Assembly (NCBI GenBank): GCA_035280025.1
Contig: DATEGT010000095.1
Coordinates: forward strand, 1-8,995
DNA from: VBDM01 sp035280025
GTDB lineage: Bacteria; Pseudomonadota; Gammaproteobacteria; Burkholderiales; SG8-39
DNA length: 8,995 nt
Direction of reading: 5' to 3'
The notes under the pieces were generated by a model. That model had not been told where the DNA came from. It searched no databases and saw nothing but the letters and a program-made list of their open reading frames with translations. This document shows, piece after piece, positions 5,760 to 8,995 of this stretch. Position 1 is the first letter of the stretch, and the number at the start of each line of letters is the position of its first letter. A program made the translations under genes and the position numbers.

Positions 5760-6914
5760 ATGAGCGACGCCCCCTCGACGACGATCCCGAAGCAGCGCGT
5801 GCTGCTGGTGGACGACTCGAGGATCGTGCGCACGACGGTCTCGAGGCTGATCCGCAAGAGCTTCGACGTTCGCGAGGAGGCCGACGGCGAGGCGGGCTGG
5901 CAGGCGATCTCGTCCGACCCCTCGATCGTGGTGGTGTTCTCCGACATCCAGATGCCGAAGCTGGACGGCTTCGCCCTGATCGAGCGGATGCGCGCTTCGC
6001 AGGACCCTCGGATCAAGGGCATTCCCGTCATCGTCATCTCCGGCGACGAGGACGACGCGACCAAGAAGCGCGCCCGCGCCGCGGGAGCGAACGACTTCAT
6101 CACCAAGACGACCGACGGCACCGAGATCCTGTCGCGGATCGACAACCTCCTGAACCTGATGGAGGCGAAGCAGCAGCTCGTCGCCAGCAAGCAGGCGATC
6201 GACCAGAACGTCACCAGGGATCCGATCACCGGCACTTTCACGCCGCACTACCTCGCCACCGAGGGCGCCAAGCATTTCTCGCACGCGCGCAGGCACGGCG
6301 GCTCGCTCTCGGTCCTGGTGTTCCAGGTCGACACCTACGGCGACATCTCCGCGAAGGTCGGCAAGGCGATCGCCGACCAGCTGCTCGCGCGGATCGCCAA
6401 GCTGGTCATGGGCACGCTGCGCGCCGAGGACTCTCTGGGGCGCATCTCCGAGGCGGGATTCGCCGGGATCTTCCCCGGAACGTCCTCGCAGCAGGCGCTC
6501 GCCTTCGCCCGCCGCATGCACGAGCAGCTCGAGAAGGCGCAGGTGAGCTACCGCGGCGAGGTGCTGAAGATCGGCACCAGCATGGGCCTCGCCGCCCTGG
6601 ACGTCGACTCGGCCACCGCGATCGAGGACCTGATGAAGCTCGCGCAGCAGCGCCTCAGGGACGCGGCGGCGAAGAAGGCCCAGCAGCGCATCGTCAACCA
6701 GGACGAGGTGAACCTGGTCAAGCCGGTGAGCCTCCCGAGCGACATCGAGCGCGCCGCGCAGGTCATCGAGAACGCGAGCGCCGACCAGCTGGGGGAAGCG
6801 GCGAACGAGGCGCTGAGGCGCATGCTGCCGTTCATCGTCTCGGTGTGCAGGAAGCTCGGCGTCGAGCTTCCTCTGGACAAGATCGCCCAGGCGCTGCGCA
6901 ACCAGCCCAAGTAG
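5760..6914 (+). CDS. Response regulator with receiver domain and degenerate GGDEF domain
   Basis: The 384-residue protein is probably cytoplasmic. Residues 12-135 form a receiver domain with the acidic pair D18/D19, phosphoacceptor D62 in FSDIQMP, S94 in VISGDE and K116, so it should be phosphorylatable. A linker leads to a GGDEF-like domain (about 153-300) that opens normally with DPITG (154-158). Its active-site loop, however, reads SEAGF (230-234) instead of GG(D/E)EF, and the usual guanine-contacting N and D of the IND...GD region are not conserved. The RxxD inhibitory site is present as RAED (221-224), five residues before the loop as in active enzymes. A helical tail of about 65 residues (320-384) matches nothing I recognise. 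The likely role is a non-catalytic c-di-GMP receptor or a purely protein-protein output, not a diguanylate cyclase. The start is two bases after acuI, with a weak ribosome site. No cognate kinase is in the window. Confidence 0.87.
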   Translation: MSDAPSTTIPKQRVLLVDDSRIVRTTVSRLIRKSFDVREEADGEAGWQAISSDPSIVVVFSDIQMPKLDGFALIERMRASQDPRIKGIPVIVISGDEDDATKKRARAAGANDFITKTTDGTEILSRIDNLLNLMEAKQQLVASKQAIDQNVTRDPITGTFTPHYLATEGAKHFSHARRHGGSLSVLVFQVDTYGDISAKVGKAIADQLLARIAKLVMGTLRAEDSLGRISEAGFAGIFPGTSSQQALAFARRMHEQLEKAQVSYRGEVLKIGTSMGLAALDVDSATAIEDLMKLAQQRLRDAAAKKAQQRIVNQDEVNLVKPVSLPSDIERAAQVIENASADQLGEAANEALRRMLPFIVSVCRKLGVELPLDKIAQALRNQPK

Positions 6915-6921
6915 AGGCAAA

Positions 6922-8799
6922 ATGAGCGGCTATCGCGAATTCCACAAGCGGTCCCTCGCCGACCGCGAGGGCTTCTGGGCCGAGCAGGCGAAGCTGGTGC
7001 ACTGGCAGCGCCCGCACTCGAAGGTGCTCGAATACGCGCGGCCGCCGTTCGCCAAGTGGTTCGTCGGCGGCGAGACCAATCTCTGCTACAACGCGGTCGA
7101 CCGGCACCTCGAGGCGCGCGCCGGTCAGAAGGCGCTCCTCTACATCTCCACCGAGACCGGCGAGGAGAAGAGCGCGACCTACGCCGAGCTCCACGCCGAG
7201 GTGCAGCGCGTCGCGTCGATGATGAAGTCGCTGGGCGTGGGCAGGGGCGACCGGGTGATCGTCTACATGCCGATGATCCCGGAGGCGGTCTACGCGATCC
7301 TCGCCTGCGCCCGCATCGGGGCGATCCACTCGGTGGTGTTCGGCGGCTTCGCCGCGGCGAGCCTCGCCGCGCGCATCGACGACGCGCGTCCCAAGCTGAT
7401 GGTCACCGCGGACGGCGGCAGCCGCATGGGGAAGGTGGTGCTGTACAAGGCGCTGGTCGACGAGGCGCTCAAGCTCGCCAAGTCTCCGCCCGCGAACGTG
7501 CTGATCTGCCGCCGCGGCCTCGACAAGGCGATGCCCACGACGCCCGGGCGCGATCTGGACTGGGGCGAGGTGCGCTCGAAGCATCTCGACGCGAAGGTGC
7601 CGGTGACCTGGCTCGAGTCGAACGAGCCCTCGTACATCCTGTATACCTCGGGAACGACGGGCAGGCCCAAGGGCGTTCAGCGCGACGTCGGCGGCTACGC
7701 GGTGGCGCTCGCCGCTTCGATGAAGCACATCTTTTGCGGTCGCGCGGGCGAGACCATGTTCACCACTTCGGACATCGGCTGGGTGGTGGGCCATTCGTAC
7801 ATCATCTACGCGCCGCTCATCGCCGGAATGACCACGATCCTGTACGAGGGCGTGCCGATCCGGCCCGACGCGGGCGTGTGGTGGAAGATCGTGCAGGACC
7901 GCAAGGTGGACGTGATGTTCTCCGCGCCGACCGCGATCCGCGTGCTCAAGAAGCACGATACGGCGTTCATCCGGAAGCACGACCTGTCCTCGCTCCGGCA
8001 CCTGTTCCTCGCGGGCGAGCCGCTCGACGAGCCGACGCACGCCTGGATCACGCAGGCGCTCGGCAAGCCCGTGGTCGATCACTACTGGCAGACCGAGACC
8101 GGCTGGCCGCTCATCTCGGGGCATCCCGGGGTGGAGGAGACCGCGATCAAGATGGGCTCGCCCTCGTTTCCCTGCTACGGCTACGACGTGCGCCTGTTGC
8201 ACGAGAGCACGGGCGCGCCGGTGACCGACGGCGAGAAGGGCGTGGTCGCGGTCGAGCCGCCGCTCCCGCCGGGCTGCATGTCGACGGTGTGGGGCGACGA
8301 CGAGCGCTTCGTGAAGACGTATTTCCAGACGTTCAAGGGCCGGCTGACCTACTCGACCTTCGACTGGGGCATACGCGACAAGGACGGGTACTACTTCATC
8401 CTCGGGCGCACCGACGACGTGATCAACGTCGCGGGGCACCGCCTCGGGACGCGCGAGATCGAGGAGGCGGTGAGCATGCACCCCAACGTCGCCGAGTGCG
8501 CGGTGGTGGGCGTGGCCGACGCCCTGAAGGGCCAGATGCCGCTCGCTTTCGCCGTGCTGAAGGACGCCTCGAAAGCGACCTCCCAGAGCGAGGTCATGGA
8601 CACCGTCGACCGGCAGCTCGGCGCCATCGCGCGGCCAAAGGCGGTACACTTCGTGTCCCTGCTGCCCAAGACCCGATCGGGGAAGACGCTGCGCCGCGCG
8701 ATCCAGGCGCTCGCGGAGAATCGCGATCCCGGCGATCTGACCACGATCGAGGACGCGGCGGCGCTCGAGCAGATCCGGAACGCACTGAGGACGACGTGA
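6922..8799 (+). CDS. prpE: Propionyl-CoA synthetase (propionate--CoA ligase, AMP-forming)
   Basis: The 625-residue acyl-CoA synthetase activates propionate, via propionyl-AMP, to propionyl-CoA; PrpE enzymes can also accept acrylate. PrpE-type N-terminal text is clear: RPPFAKWFVGGETNLCYNAV (41-59 region). ANL-superfamily motifs are complete: P-loop TSGTTGRPKG (242-251), YWQTETGWP (388-396), the D481/GRTDDVINVAGHRL region (495-508) and PKTRSGKTLRR (582-592). K588 is the adenylation lysine, which in relatives is a target of inhibitory acylation. Length fits PrpE (about 630). ATG 6922 has an AGAGG ribosome site only four bases upstream, overlapping the stop of the preceding gene. Spacing is 7 bp from the response regulator, and the stop overlaps the next gene as GTGA, so it is cotranscribed with both. 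Acetyl-CoA synthetase is the main alternative, but the N-terminal signature favours PrpE. Confidence 0.93.
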   Translation: MSGYREFHKRSLADREGFWAEQAKLVHWQRPHSKVLEYARPPFAKWFVGGETNLCYNAVDRHLEARAGQKALLYISTETGEEKSATYAELHAEVQRVASMMKSLGVGRGDRVIVYMPMIPEAVYAILACARIGAIHSVVFGGFAAASLAARIDDARPKLMVTADGGSRMGKVVLYKALVDEALKLAKSPPANVLICRRGLDKAMPTTPGRDLDWGEVRSKHLDAKVPVTWLESNEPSYILYTSGTTGRPKGVQRDVGGYAVALAASMKHIFCGRAGETMFTTSDIGWVVGHSYIIYAPLIAGMTTILYEGVPIRPDAGVWWKIVQDRKVDVMFSAPTAIRVLKKHDTAFIRKHDLSSLRHLFLAGEPLDEPTHAWITQALGKPVVDHYWQTETGWPLISGHPGVEETAIKMGSPSFPCYGYDVRLLHESTGAPVTDGEKGVVAVEPPLPPGCMSTVWGDDERFVKTYFQTFKGRLTYSTFDWGIRDKDGYYFILGRTDDVINVAGHRLGTREIEEAVSMHPNVAECAVVGVADALKGQMPLAFAVLKDASKATSQSEVMDTVDRQLGAIARPKAVHFVSLLPKTRSGKTLRRAIQALAENRDPGDLTTIEDAAALEQIRNALRTT

Positions 8800-8995
8800 A
8801 CAGCAAACCCTGCCTGACCCTGGAAGACTGCAAGAAGATCGGCGCCGCGGCGGAAGCCGAGGCGCGCAAGAACAAGTGGAACGTGGTGATCGCGATCCTC
8901 GACGACGGCGGGCATCTGCTGTGGCTCGAGCGCATGGACGGAGCGACGCCCTTCAACGCGCAGGTCGCGATCGACAAGGGCCGCAGCGCCGCGGT
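8796..8995 (+). CDS. GlcG/HbpS family (DUF336) protein, N-terminal part only
   Basis: Sixty-six codons are visible before the window ends; family proteins usually have about 130-150. The text LTLEDCKKIGAAAEAEARKN (7-26), then WNVVIAILDDGGHLLWLERM and a later AIDKGRSAA, is the standard opening of the GlcG/HbpS fold. Members include the heme-binding HbpS and the C-terminal domain of PduO, and many sit beside short-chain acid or glycolate metabolism genes. The biochemical role is usually unknown. The start is a GTG at 8796 that shares GTGA with the prpE stop, pointing to translational coupling and the same operon. No separate Shine-Dalgarno is apparent. Ligand-binding residues of HbpS cannot be judged because the rest of the protein is missing. 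Confidence 0.82.
   Translation, partial: MNSKPCLTLEDCKKIGAAAEAEARKNKWNVVIAILDDGGHLLWLERMDGATPFNAQVAIDKGRSAA

Noticed and set aside
5760..6914. Calling the GGDEF-like protein an active diguanylate cyclase
   Set aside because: The catalytic loop is SEAGF rather than GGDEF/GGEEF and other substrate-contact residues are missing, so synthesis of c-di-GMP is not supported.
6832..8649. Minus-strand frame of 605 codons opposite prpE
   Set aside because: Antisense shadow of a full-length PrpE with all ANL motifs; no domain is recognisable in it.

Overview
The window is a GC-rich, densely coded stretch of bacterial chromosome. The best guess is a betaproteobacterium (Burkholderiales-like or a relative). 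The grounds are the codon use, the lpdA-zapE adjacency typical of that group, and AcuI, PrpE and TDT-transporter sequences of the proteobacterial type. No tRNA, rRNA, CRISPR array, insertion sequence or phage gene was seen. Genus is not claimed.

Left arm (1-1955, minus strand, read right to left): a small membrane protein of unknown function with a pilin-like C-terminus (1545-1955), a multi-pass membrane protein whose C-terminal part resembles an ion-channel pore (848-1501), and a TDT/SLAC1-TehA family transporter (851 down to the window edge, C-terminus missing). The last two overlap by the four bases GTGA, so they are almost certainly cotranscribed.

Divergent control region (1956-2159): about 200 bp without a gene. 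It separates the minus-strand membrane cluster from the plus-strand metabolic cluster. It holds a short array of repeated words, GGATGC three times and AACGATCT twice, which overlaps a possible minus-strand promoter.

Right arm (2160-8995, plus strand): lpdA (dihydrolipoamide dehydrogenase) and zapE (AFG1-like division ATPase) overlap by one base. A GC hairpin and a perfect TATAAT box follow just before acuI (acrylyl-CoA reductase). Then come, with almost no gaps, a response regulator carrying a degenerate GGDEF domain, prpE (propionyl-CoA synthetase), and the start of a GlcG/HbpS-family (DUF336) protein. PrpE can activate propionate or acrylate, and AcuI reduces acrylyl-CoA to propionyl-CoA. 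Together they form a short route from acrylate or 3-hydroxypropionate-type C3 acids into propionyl-CoA metabolism.

The most unusual items are the signalling protein between these two enzymes, which has lost its GGDEF catalytic motif but kept a c-di-GMP inhibitory-site RxxD, and the repeat array in the divergent promoter region. Everything else looks like ordinary chromosomal housekeeping. No clearly new multi-gene system can be demonstrated from the sequence alone.
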